A stretch of 11,993 nt of DNA from Oscillibacter sp. (GTDB lineage: Bacteria; Bacillota; Clostridia; Oscillospirales; Oscillospiraceae). The position numbers were made by a program, and so were the translations under genes. Positions 1 to 6,348 of this stretch are shown here, in pieces. The stretch is from assembly GCA_022796315.1 (NCBI GenBank), contig JAAWIL010000047.1:1-11993 (forward strand), read 5' to 3'. Positions within the stretch are counted from its first letter, which is position 1. Every line of letters begins with the position of its first letter. The notes below the pieces were generated by a model. The model saw only the letters and a program-made list of their open reading frames with translations. It ran no database searches and was not told the DNA's origin.

Positions 1-75
1 TTGAAATCCGTCAGGATTCCTGCGAGTTTCTTCCTTGCCAGGCAAAAATTTTTCTTGCCAATCTGCATACCGTCA
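1..75. repeat. Diverged copy of the edge repeat (right part only)
   Basis: Positions 1-63 align without gaps to 11912-11974 at the other end of the window, in the same orientation, with about 49 of 63 identical bases by hand. The shared core ATCCGTCAGGAT is at 6-17 here and 11917-11928 there, and GCCAATC follows 51 bases later in both copies. CATAC and CGTC also recur just after, with small indels. A dyad GGCAA(41-45)/TTGCC(55-59) around an A5T5 tract corresponds to one of the hairpins in the other copy. The left half lies outside the window and this copy is clearly degraded. No gene is visible in it. Confidence 0.75.
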
Positions 76-260
76 CCTATTGGTACAGCTTCTTATTTTT
101 CAAACAAGACCTAAGCAGGACCGAAAAGAGAAGCCTGCGATTTCAAGAACACACCTCTTTGTTGCACACGCGATTCGTTTTGTCAAAAGATTTCGTATCC
201 TCTCCGTTCTCTCCTTTGATTGCTGGTATCTTCCATTTTAATTTCCCAAGAGATCTATCA
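76..260. other. AT-rich non-coding leader region
   Basis: This stretch between the repeat remnant and the regulator promoter is more AT-rich than the rest of the window. Short open frames exist on both strands, but none has a convincing ribosome site or a recognisable product. I see no RNA gene or riboswitch here. It probably holds upstream regulatory DNA or the remains of a longer repeat. Confidence 0.5.
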
Positions 261-289
261 TTGTCATCATTCTTCAAGAATGATATAAT
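261..289 (+). promoter_or_regulatory. Sigma-A promoter of the regulator gene, with palindrome in the spacer
   Basis: A -35 box TTGTCA (261-266, five of six consensus bases) and a perfect -10 box TATAAT (284-289) are separated by exactly 17 bp. The start of transcription is expected near 296, giving a leader of about 70 nt before the start codon at 368. The whole spacer plus one base on each side (266-284) is the perfect palindrome ATCATTCTTCAAGAATGAT, with 9-bp arms around C275. A dimeric protein bound there would cover the promoter, so it is probably an operator for a repressor or for autoregulation. Confidence 0.85.
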
Positions 290-367
290 ACCGGAAACGT
301 CGGAAAAGGACTCCCGCTCCGGCACAACAAGGTCCCCTCCACCGGGGGCAGACAGGAGGAGAAGGAT

Positions 368-2455
368 ATGGAAAAGGCTGTGAGGCCGGCGGCCTGCCCC
401 TTTGGATCTCACCGCAGCATGGACCCCCCCAGCGTTCTGCCCCAGCTGGCGTGGAAGCTGGACGCCTCTCTCCCCATTTACGGCAATGAGCTTTTGATCC
501 GGGTGGAGACCTTGAACATCAACCCCTCCAGCTTCTCCCAGCTGTGTGAGGAAACCGGCCGCGATCCGGAACAGCTGATCCGCAAAATTTGCAGCATCGT
601 CTCTCTGCGGGGGAAAATGCACAACCCCATCACAGGTTCCGGCGGCACGTTGATGGGCACCGTGGCGGAGATCGGCGCCGGCCATCCCGCCTATGGAACC
701 CTGCAATCCGGCGACCGGATCTGTACCCTGATCTCCCTGGGCCTGACCCCCCTGGTCATCGAACAGGTGAAAAGCCTGAACATCCAGACCGGCCAGCTGG
801 AACTGGACGGCTTCGCCATCCTCTTCGAGACCGGTCTCTACGCCCCGGTGCCCCAGGGGATTGACACACACTTATTCCTGGCGGTATCCGGCGAGGCCGG
901 TTCCACCTACCAGGCAAATCTTCTGTGCGAGCCGGGCATGACGGCCATGGTCACCGAGAGCGCGGGGACGGTGGGCCTGCTCAGCCTCTTCTCCCTGCGG
1001 CAGAAGCTGGGGGAACAGGGAACTCTGATCGCCATCACGGATGAGGAAAACGTCTCCGCCCTGCAAAATCTGGGCGTGGCGGACCGGATTGTCCCGGCGG
1101 ACATGAACAACCCCCTCTCTGCCTATGAAGCGGTCCGGGAGCGCCTCGGCCCGCTGGCGGTGGATCTGACCGTAGACTGCAGCAGCGTCCCCGGCGCCGA
1201 GATGTTCAGCATCTTGATGACACGGGAACAGGGAACCGTCTACTTCACCAACCCGGCCGCCCACTACTCCGGCGCCGGCCTGAGCGCCGAGGGCATCGGC
1301 AAGGAAGTCAACCTGCTCCTCTACCGCGGGTATATCCCGGGCCATGTCCCCTTCTGCCTTCAGCTACTCAAGCAATACCCCGCCCTGGAGCGCCGCTTCC
1401 ACGCCCGGTACGGCCCGGAGAATTCCGAGGCGCTCTACGTTTGCCAGAGCACGCACTCCCCGGGCCCCGACGAGATCCCTCCCAGCATCATCGCGCGGGG
1501 ACCGGAGATGCGGGAAATCATCAGCATCGCCAAGCGGATCGCCCCCTTCAACACCACCGTGCTGATCACCGGCGAGACAGGAACCGGCAAAGACGTGGTC
1601 GCCAACCTCCTGCACCAGTTCAGCACCCGCTGCGACAAGCCCTTTATCAAGATCAACTGCTCCGCCATTTCGGAGAACCTCTTTGAGTCCGAGCTGTTCG
1701 GCTATGAGCGGGGCAGCTTCACCGGGGCGCTGAAAGAGGGACGGGCGGGCTATTTTGAGGCGGCCAACCACGGAACGCTGTTCCTGGACGAGATCGGGGA
1801 CATGCCCCTGTCCAGCCAGGTAAAGCTGCTGCGGGTTCTTCAATCCAAGGAGGTGGTCCGCATCGGAAGCAGCAAGGCCGTTCCCGTAGACGTCCGGGTC
1901 ATCCTGGCCACCAACCGGAATCTGCGTGTGATGGTGCGGAAGGGAACCTTCCGGGAAGACCTCTATTACCGCATCAACATCATCAACCTCTATATCCCTC
2001 CCCTGCGGGAGCGGCGGAGCTCCATCCGGCCCCTGGCGGAGAGCTTCCTGCAGCGCTACGGTGAAAAATACGGCGTGCGGAAGCGCCTGTCCCAAAACGC
2101 CCTGGAGCTGCTCTTGTCCTATGACTGGCCGGGCAATATCCGGGAGATGGAGAACATGATCCAGCGCCTGCTCCTGTGCTCCGGCGAGGCGGTCATCACC
2201 GGTGAGGAGCTCCACCGGGAATTCCAAAAGAACGAGGGATTCGGAGCTCCCCTCCACGCGGAGGCCCCGCTCCTCCCGCCGGAGGAGGCCCCCGAGGACC
2301 AGGAGGCAGCCCGCTACCGGGCCGCCGCTGCCCGGTATCACTCCACCCGGGAGATCGCCCGCGCCCTGCAGACCAGTCAGTCCACCGTGGTGCGGCGGCT
2401 GCGGAAGTACGGTCTCCGTCCAGGCGGCCCGCCGGAGGGACCAGGTGATTCATAG
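368..2455 (+). CDS. Sigma-54-dependent activator with a Kdd-like dehydrogenase sensor domain
   Basis: 695-residue bacterial enhancer-binding protein. Residues ~1-350 resemble L-erythro-3,5-diaminohexanoate dehydrogenase (Kdd, lysine fermentation) along their whole length, from the N-terminal CPFGSHR, through HNPITGSGG (85-93), to the C-terminal GAEGIGKEVN-like segment (here SAEGIGKEVN, 306-315). The dinucleotide loop is atypical (ESAGTVG, 197-203). The AAA+ domain (~375-610) has Walker A GETGTGKD (402-409), GSFTGA (449-454, the usual GAFTGA with A to S), Walker B LFLDEIGDM (471-479), ATNRN (514-518) and WPGNIREMEN (587-596). A charged linker leads to a TyrR/Fis-type helix-turn-helix (~657-683). 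The start is set by AGGAGG at 354-359, 8 nt upstream. The protein should bind upstream of the sigma-54 promoter at 2668 and remodel RNA polymerase when its ligand binds. The AAA+ assignment is firm; the Kdd likeness is from recalled family features. Confidence 0.93.
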   Translation: MEKAVRPAACPFGSHRSMDPPSVLPQLAWKLDASLPIYGNELLIRVETLNINPSSFSQLCEETGRDPEQLIRKICSIVSLRGKMHNPITGSGGTLMGTVAEIGAGHPAYGTLQSGDRICTLISLGLTPLVIEQVKSLNIQTGQLELDGFAILFETGLYAPVPQGIDTHLFLAVSGEAGSTYQANLLCEPGMTAMVTESAGTVGLLSLFSLRQKLGEQGTLIAITDEENVSALQNLGVADRIVPADMNNPLSAYEAVRERLGPLAVDLTVDCSSVPGAEMFSILMTREQGTVYFTNPAAHYSGAGLSAEGIGKEVNLLLYRGYIPGHVPFCLQLLKQYPALERRFHARYGPENSEALYVCQSTHSPGPDEIPPSIIARGPEMREIISIAKRIAPFNTTVLITGETGTGKDVVANLLHQFSTRCDKPFIKINCSAISENLFESELFGYERGSFTGALKEGRAGYFEAANHGTLFLDEIGDMPLSSQVKLLRVLQSKEVVRIGSSKAVPVDVRVILATNRNLRVMVRKGTFREDLYYRINIINLYIPPLRERRSSIRPLAESFLQRYGEKYGVRKRLSQNALELLLSYDWPGNIREMENMIQRLLLCSGEAVITGEELHREFQKNEGFGAPLHAEAPLLPPEEAPEDQEAARYRAAAARYHSTREIARALQTSQSTVVRRLRKYGLRPGGPPEGPGDS

Positions 2456-2465
2456 AATCAGATAC

Positions 2466-2512
2466 GAGTCACGCTTTTGAGTCACATGACTCAAAAGCGT
2501 GACTCTCTTTTT
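2466..2512 (+). terminator. Strong intrinsic terminator after the regulator
   Basis: Left arm GAGTCACGCTTTTGAGTCA (2466-2484) is perfectly complementary to 2487-2505, with only CA between, so the RNA folds into an 18-bp stem with a four-base loop. The sequence TCTTTTT (2506-2512) follows directly. It begins 10 nt after the regulator stop codon and separates the regulator transcript from the sigma-54 operon. The arms contain GAGTCA twice each, so the DNA is also a long palindrome that a dimeric protein could recognise. Confidence 0.93.
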
Positions 2513-2667
2513 GTGAATCGGGGGATACACGGACCCGCACCCCTGCGGACCGGCGGGGAGCGGATCGGGCATTTCCCATAAATCACAGTCGAAATTTCTG
2601 GTTATATTCTCTAAAAATATGATGGAATCCAAGAAAAAATCAAGGACTATACAAAAAACCAAGATTT
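2513..2667 (+). promoter_or_regulatory. Upstream control region with phased A-tracts and small dyads
   Basis: This stretch lies between the terminator and the sigma-54 promoter. It has a dyad CCGCA-CCCC-TGCGG (2535-2548), a palindrome GAAATTTC (2591-2598) and an ATATT/AATAT dyad (2604-2620). Three A-tracts, at 2613-2617, 2634-2639 and 2653-2658, have centres about 21 and 19 bp apart, close to two helical turns each, so they should add up to an intrinsic bend. Activators of this class bind 80-200 bp upstream and loop to the promoter, so this is where an activator site and a bend would be expected. The exact binding site is not proven by the sequence. Confidence 0.5.
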
Positions 2668-2683
2668 TGGCACGGGAATTGCT
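2668..2683 (+). promoter_or_regulatory. Consensus sigma-54 (-24/-12) promoter
   Basis: TGGCACG (2668-2674), GGAA (2675-2678) and TTGCT (2679-2683) match the sigma-54 consensus TGGCACG-N4-TTGCW at every specified position, with the invariant GG (2669-2670) and GC (2681-2682) at the required 10-bp separation. The transcript should start near 2694, about 52 nt before the permease start. The adjacent gene encodes a sigma-54 activator, so this is very likely its target and the main promoter of the downstream operon. Confidence 0.93.
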
Positions 2684-2745
2684 ACGTATCCTAGGCAAAC
2701 GGCGGCACAAGACGTCAACAGTTCGGCAGGGAGGCGAGAGATCCA

Positions 2746-4119
2746 ATGGAACGAGTCCGCAAAACGGTTTCCAACGCGGCCATGGCAGCCATGACGCTGC
2801 TGTACCTTCTGGAGGTGCTGGCCGGCCTTCCCACCGAGGCGGCCTCGGCGTCAGCGGCGGCTGTGGTGCTCCTGGTGAACCTCCCTGTGATGGGAAAGAC
2901 CTTCCGCGCCCCCGCATGGGTCTTTTTCCTGGCCGGGGCGGGCATCCTGCTGGCGGCGGGAGCGCCGGTGAGCCAATGGCTGGCAGGGCTGGGGTCCATG
3001 CTGAAGACGGCGGTGATCCTGATCGTGATGCAGGGGCTGTCCCTGGCCATGGGCCGGGGGCGGTACGAGCAGGCGGTCAGCCAGTGCCTGCGGGGAGGCG
3101 CCGGCAGTTCAGCGGGCCTGTTCTGTCTGGTGATGCTCCTGGCGCACCTGCTGGCCAGCGTGATGAGCCTGGGCTCCGTGGTGGTGATTCTGGCCGCCAT
3201 CGCCCCCGCCCTGAATGGCGCGGAGAGCAAGCGGTTCATGGCCGCCTCGGTCTCCTGGGGCTACTGTACCTTGTTCCTGTGGGCGCCGGGGACCGTGACG
3301 GTGCTGATGAGCATGCAGATCTTCGGCCTGAGCTGGCAGAGCTACTTCCCTCCGGCCTTCGCCCTGTCCCTGCTGGGCCTGGGGCTGGGGGCGGCGCTGG
3401 CACGGGTGCTGTTCCGGAGGGAGGCGCGGGAGATGACCGCCGCCAGAAGCCCGGAACCCGCCTCCAGGGAGGCCTGGGGAAAGGTGGGACGCCTGGCGGG
3501 CGTTCTGCTGGTCATCGTGGCCGGGATCACGGTTCTGGAACGCATGGGCTTCCGCACCGCCACCGGACGGCTCCTGGCGGTGACTCTGGCCGTATCCGGA
3601 GTCTGGCTGCTGGCCCAGTGCCGGACGCCAGGGCTTCCGCCGCTGCTTCGGACCTGGTGGGAGGAGGCCCTGCCGAAAAACAGGGACCTGTCCTGTTTCT
3701 TCCTGGCCATGGGGATCTTCTCCGGGGCCATTCAATACTCCGGGTTCTCCCGCGCGCTGACGGACCTCTGTCAGGGACGGCAGGACCTTCTGGGGCCCTG
3801 GGTGCTGCCCCTGCTGCCTGCGGCGGTGGTGCTGTTCTCTCTGGCGGGCCTGCACCCCTTTGTCTCCGTGCTGATGATCGGACCCATTCTGGCGGAGATG
3901 CCCCTGCCGGCGACGCCGCTTCAGCTGGGGCTGTCCATGTCCCTGGGGTGCTGTCTCTCCTATATGCTCTCCCCGTTTGCCGGGCTGATTTTGGCCCTGT
4001 CCAGCGGACTGGAGGTCCCCCCGGCGCGGATCTGCCTCCGGTCGAATCTGGCCTATGCCCTGGTCTATTACGCCGCGGCCGTCTGTGTAATTCTTTTGCT
4101 TCCCGTCCTGTACAGGTGA
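2746..4119 (+). CDS. Polytopic membrane permease, probably ion-transporter (IT) superfamily
   Basis: 457-residue very hydrophobic protein with roughly 10-12 predicted membrane spans and a charged cytoplasmic loop near residues 222-248. The two halves look related, as in the ion-transporter superfamily (ArsB, NhaD, CitT and DctM types): each ends with a long hydrophobic stretch carrying a Ser/Pro/Gly-rich re-entrant-like segment (APGTV around 184-188; YMLSPFAG around 406-413). I do not recognise a specific subfamily or substrate. It is the first gene behind the sigma-54 promoter, so it probably carries a substrate or product of the pathway. The start codon follows AGGGAGG (2728-2734) with a rather long 11-nt spacer. 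The next gene is 174 bp downstream. Confidence 0.75.
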   Translation: MERVRKTVSNAAMAAMTLLYLLEVLAGLPTEAASASAAAVVLLVNLPVMGKTFRAPAWVFFLAGAGILLAAGAPVSQWLAGLGSMLKTAVILIVMQGLSLAMGRGRYEQAVSQCLRGGAGSSAGLFCLVMLLAHLLASVMSLGSVVVILAAIAPALNGAESKRFMAASVSWGYCTLFLWAPGTVTVLMSMQIFGLSWQSYFPPAFALSLLGLGLGAALARVLFRREAREMTAARSPEPASREAWGKVGRLAGVLLVIVAGITVLERMGFRTATGRLLAVTLAVSGVWLLAQCRTPGLPPLLRTWWEEALPKNRDLSCFFLAMGIFSGAIQYSGFSRALTDLCQGRQDLLGPWVLPLLPAAVVLFSLAGLHPFVSVLMIGPILAEMPLPATPLQLGLSMSLGCCLSYMLSPFAGLILALSSGLEVPPARICLRSNLAYALVYYAAAVCVILLLPVLYR

Positions 4120-4139
4120 TGCAGCGGAAAAGAAGCGCC

Positions 4140-4204
4140 CCCGCGTCTCCTATGATGTCCAGCGCGGGAAGCCGCCGATGCGGCTGACTGTTTCGCAGTG
4201 CCGC
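4140..4204 (+). other. Two intercistronic RNA hairpins after the permease gene
   Basis: The first stem pairs CCCGCG (4140-4145) with CGCGGG (4163-4168). The second pairs GCGGC (4180-4184) and ACTG (4187-4190) with CAGTGCCGC (4196-4204) around the loop TTTCG, with a two-base bulge. Neither is followed by a run of T, so they are unlikely to end transcription. They may set mRNA processing or stability. The remainder of the 174-bp gap shows no convincing promoter. Confidence 0.5.
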
Positions 4205-4279
4205 TATGAAAGGAATTCAAAGGATTCTTTTCAACTGCGCTGACTATAAACGGCAGGTCAATGGAAATTCTATTTCAAA

Positions 4280-4285
4280 AAGGAG
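4280..4285 (+). promoter_or_regulatory. Ribosome binding site deciding the start of the DUF6282 gene
   Basis: AAGGAG lies 8 nt upstream of the ATG at 4294. An in-frame ATG at 4261 would add 11 residues but has no comparable site, and would put this sequence inside the coding region. The later start also puts the HxH metal motif at residues 14-16, near the N-terminus as expected for a metal-dependent hydrolase barrel. Confidence 0.8.
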
Positions 4286-4293
4286 TGTGCTGT

Positions 4294-5190
4294 ATGAGTT
4301 TGGAACACGCGCTGAGGGGCATGGTGGATCTGCATATCCATGCCGGTCCCTCCATCTCCCGGCGGGCGGTGGACGCCTGGGAGGTCTACCGCAGCGCGGA
4401 GGCCAAGGGCTTTCGCGGTCTGGTGATCAAGGACCATTACTTCCCCACCATGATGAGCGCCCAGCTGGTCCAGAGCCATGGGGGAGGAGGGGCGGACGCC
4501 CCCAGGATCTTCGGGCAGATCGTCCTGAACAACGCCCAGGGAGGCATCAACCTGAAGGCCGTAGACGCCGCCTGCGGCATGGGCGTCAAACTGGTGACCA
4601 TGCCCACGGTCTCCGCGAAGCATCACATCCAGGCCTATGCCGGAAAGACCTTCGTAGGCGGCGGGAAGGAGAGCGTCCCCGAGGCGCCCATCTTCTACCT
4701 GGATGAGCAGGGCCGCCTGCTTCCGGAGGTGAACGCACTGCTGGATTACCTGGCCGGGAAGCCGGAAGTGGTGCTGGCAACCGGACACGGGTCCCCCGCC
4801 GAGATCGACGCGCTGGTCCAGGCGGCAGCGGCGAAGGGCGTGCGGAGAATCCTGGTGAATCACCCCTTCTGTCTCATTGAGGCATCCATGGAGCAGATGC
4901 TCCGCTGGGCCTCCCTGGGCGCCATCCTGGAGCTCAACGCCTGCGACATCGACCCGGTTTCCAGCTTTGCCGACGGGGACCTGGATGTGGTGGCGGCGAT
5001 GCTGGAGCAGATCCCCGGGGACCGGCTGGTCATCGACTCGGACTACGGTCAATACGGAAACATTGAGCCGGTAGAGGGCCTGCTGCACTTTGCCCGGTTC
5101 CTCCGAGAGAAATTCGGCATCCATGAGGATCAGCTCCATCAGATGGGCGTAGCGACCCCCGGCTGGCTCCTGGGCCTCCAGGATCTGTGA
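4294..5190 (+). CDS. DUF6282-type amidohydrolase-like metal-dependent hydrolase
   Basis: 298-residue soluble protein starting MSLEHALRGMVDLHIHAGPS. It carries the metal-ligand pattern of amidohydrolase-type barrels: HxH (H14, H16), a Lys-Asp-His cluster (K46-D47-H48), H165 in TGHGSP, H190 in VNHPF, and D248/D250 in VIDSDYG near the last strand. This fits the uncharacterised DUF6282 group, whose reaction I do not know; a hydrolysis of a C-N, C-O or C-C bond, or a decarboxylation, is plausible from the superfamily. No signal peptide is seen, so it should be cytoplasmic. It lies between the permease and the FAH-family gene on the same strand, so it probably acts early in the same pathway. The family name is from recalled likeness; the metal motif is directly visible. 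Confidence 0.8.
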   Translation: MSLEHALRGMVDLHIHAGPSISRRAVDAWEVYRSAEAKGFRGLVIKDHYFPTMMSAQLVQSHGGGGADAPRIFGQIVLNNAQGGINLKAVDAACGMGVKLVTMPTVSAKHHIQAYAGKTFVGGGKESVPEAPIFYLDEQGRLLPEVNALLDYLAGKPEVVLATGHGSPAEIDALVQAAAAKGVRRILVNHPFCLIEASMEQMLRWASLGAILELNACDIDPVSSFADGDLDVVAAMLEQIPGDRLVIDSDYGQYGNIEPVEGLLHFARFLREKFGIHEDQLHQMGVATPGWLLGLQDL

Positions 5191-5201
5191 GCGCAAAGCG
5201 C

Positions 5202-5253
5202 CTGGCCGCCCGGCGGCCGGAACATGTTTTCCCGCGTATCCGTCACGATACGC
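5202..5253 (+). other. Two intercistronic RNA hairpins before the FAH-family gene
   Basis: A GC-rich stem of about eight pairs joins 5202-5209 and 5213-5220 (GGCCGC against GCGGCC, with one G-T pair). A second hairpin pairs GCGTATC (5234-5240) with GATACGC (5247-5253) around a six-base loop. A short TTTT run (5227-5230) sits between them, but it begins six bases after the first stem, so termination would be weak at best. The two fill most of the 92-bp gap and may act on mRNA stability or partial read-through. Confidence 0.55.
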
Positions 5254-5282
5254 CAACAATAAACAACAAATAAGGAAGGTAA

Positions 5283-6290
5283 ATGACAATGAAACTGTGC
5301 AGCTTTAATGTGGGAGAAATCAACCGGATCGGCGTTCTGATGCCCAACGGCCAGGTGGCGGACTGCAACTATGCCTACGCGGCCTATCAGAAGGCCCAGG
5401 GGGCCCCGAAGCCCCAGCAGCTGGCCGACGTGGTGGTTCCCTCCGAGATGGTCCCCATGGTCGAATGCGGCGAGCACGGCAAGGCGGAGCTCCGCTTGGC
5501 CATGGAGTATCTGGAGAAGCACCCCGACGCCACGGGCCCCTGCGGCCAGCGGATTCTCTACAACTGCGACGAGATCCACTTCCGCGCGCCGGTGCCCAAC
5601 CCCGAAAAGATCTTCAGTATGGCCATCAACAACAAATTTGAGTTCGAGCGGTGCATCAAGCCCGAGGGGCCGGCCCACCCCCTGTACTTCAGCAAGTACA
5701 ACTCCTGCCTCTGCGGCGCCTATGACGATATCGAGATCCCCGACATCGGCATCGTGGGCACCGAGGTGGAGATGGTCTTCGTCATCGGCAAGGGCGGCAA
5801 GAACATCCCCGCGTCCCAGGCCCGGGAGTATATCTACGGCTTCACCTGCCACAACGACATCACCGCCTTCACCCTGCGCATGGAGCGGGAGTGGCTGATC
5901 TGCGTCAACGGCGAGGGCCATCAGGAGAAGGTCATGTATCCCGGCCGCTACAAGTGCTTCGACACCTTCGCCCCCATGGGTCCCTGGCTGGTGACGGTGG
6001 ACGAGCTGTCCATTGACGAGGCCTTCAACCAGCGGATGGAGGCCTATCTGGACGGGAAGAAGATGCAGGAGGGCTCCACCAACGAGATGCTCTTCCAGGT
6101 GGACTACATGATCCCCTATCTCAGCTCCGCCCACACCCTGAAGCCCGGAGACCTCTGCTCCTGCGGCACCGTGATCTCCTTTAACGAGAAGGAGTTTGAC
6201 AACGCCGACCTGCGCAGCTATGACGGCAAGATTCTGGAGTCCTATATTGAGCACATCGGCACCATGAAGAACCACATCAAAGCGATCTGA
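5283..6290 (+). CDS. Fumarylacetoacetate hydrolase (FAH) family protein
   Basis: 335-residue cytoplasmic protein. The C-terminal FAH fold (~105-300) has the metal-binding EVEMVFVIGK (E161, E163), GFTCHNDITA (D192), the FDTFAPMGPWLVT segment (226-238) and the LKPGD...GTV segment (286-296). Residues 1-100 are the usual N-terminal cap. Family members hydrolyse C-C bonds of diketo acids, or act as oxaloacetate decarboxylases, hydratases or isomerases. The position that normally reads NYxxHxxE, holding a catalytic His, reads NNKFEFER (116-123), so this His seems replaced by Glu and the reaction may differ. TAAGGAAGG lies upstream; the AGGA core is 6 nt from the ATG at 5283, but the ATG at 5289 (start MKLCSF) is also possible. 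It is followed 58 bp later by the thiolase. Confidence 0.9.
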   Translation: MTMKLCSFNVGEINRIGVLMPNGQVADCNYAYAAYQKAQGAPKPQQLADVVVPSEMVPMVECGEHGKAELRLAMEYLEKHPDATGPCGQRILYNCDEIHFRAPVPNPEKIFSMAINNKFEFERCIKPEGPAHPLYFSKYNSCLCGAYDDIEIPDIGIVGTEVEMVFVIGKGGKNIPASQAREYIYGFTCHNDITAFTLRMEREWLICVNGEGHQEKVMYPGRYKCFDTFAPMGPWLVTVDELSIDEAFNQRMEAYLDGKKMQEGSTNEMLFQVDYMIPYLSSAHTLKPGDLCSCGTVISFNEKEFDNADLRSYDGKILESYIEHIGTMKNHIKAI

Positions 6291-6298
6291 CAACGGTC

Positions 6299-6331
6299 CC
6301 GCCGCCCGCCGGACAGCATGGCGGGCGGCGG
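6299..6331 (+). other. Perfect 12-bp GC-only hairpin next to the thiolase ribosome site
   Basis: CCGCCGCCCGCC (6299-6310) pairs perfectly with GGCGGGCGGCGG (6320-6331) around the nine-base loop GGACAGCAT. Every pair is G-C, so the stem must be very stable. It starts 9 nt after the FAH-family stop codon and ends 2 nt before the ribosome site AAGGAGGTGA. No T-run follows, so it is not an intrinsic terminator. It could block 3'-exonucleases on the upstream mRNA or modulate ribosome access to the thiolase gene. Confidence 0.85.
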
Positions 6332-6333
6332 AC

Positions 6334-6343
6334 AAGGAGGTGA
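6334..6343 (+). promoter_or_regulatory. Ribosome binding site that sets a TTG start for the thiolase
   Basis: AAGGAGGTGA is a near-complete complement of the 16S rRNA tail. The TTG at 6349 lies 8 nt after GGAGG. The alternative in-frame GTG at 6340 overlaps this site and cannot be its start. The TTG start gives MREAVIVSMVRTPVGK, the classic thiolase N-terminus. Confidence 0.88.
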
Positions 6344-6348
6344 ACCCA

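Noticed and set aside
35..241. Possible small protein of 68 residues upstream of the regulator
   Set aside because: It starts within the repeat remnant, has no ribosome site and no recognisable sequence.
143..871. 242-codon minus-strand frame over the regulator promoter
   Set aside because: It runs across a strong + strand promoter and the start of a well-supported gene, and shows no ribosome site or motif.
368..2455. Lysine fermentation cluster
   Set aside because: Only the sensor resembles Kdd. No aminomutase, Kce or Kal gene is in the window, so the locus should not be called a lysine pathway.
3396..3413. TGGCACG within the permease gene as a second sigma-54 site
   Set aside because: The -12 half is CTGTT rather than TTGC at the required spacing, and it lies inside coding sequence.
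2619..4187. 522-codon + strand frame overlapping the permease
   Set aside because: The protein is a low-complexity Gly/Ala/Arg/Pro sequence with no membrane spans or motifs; the frame at 2746-4119 gives a coherent membrane protein.
5202..5230. Possible intrinsic terminator after the DUF6282 gene
   Set aside because: The stem is good but the TTTT run starts six bases after it and is short; at most weak termination.
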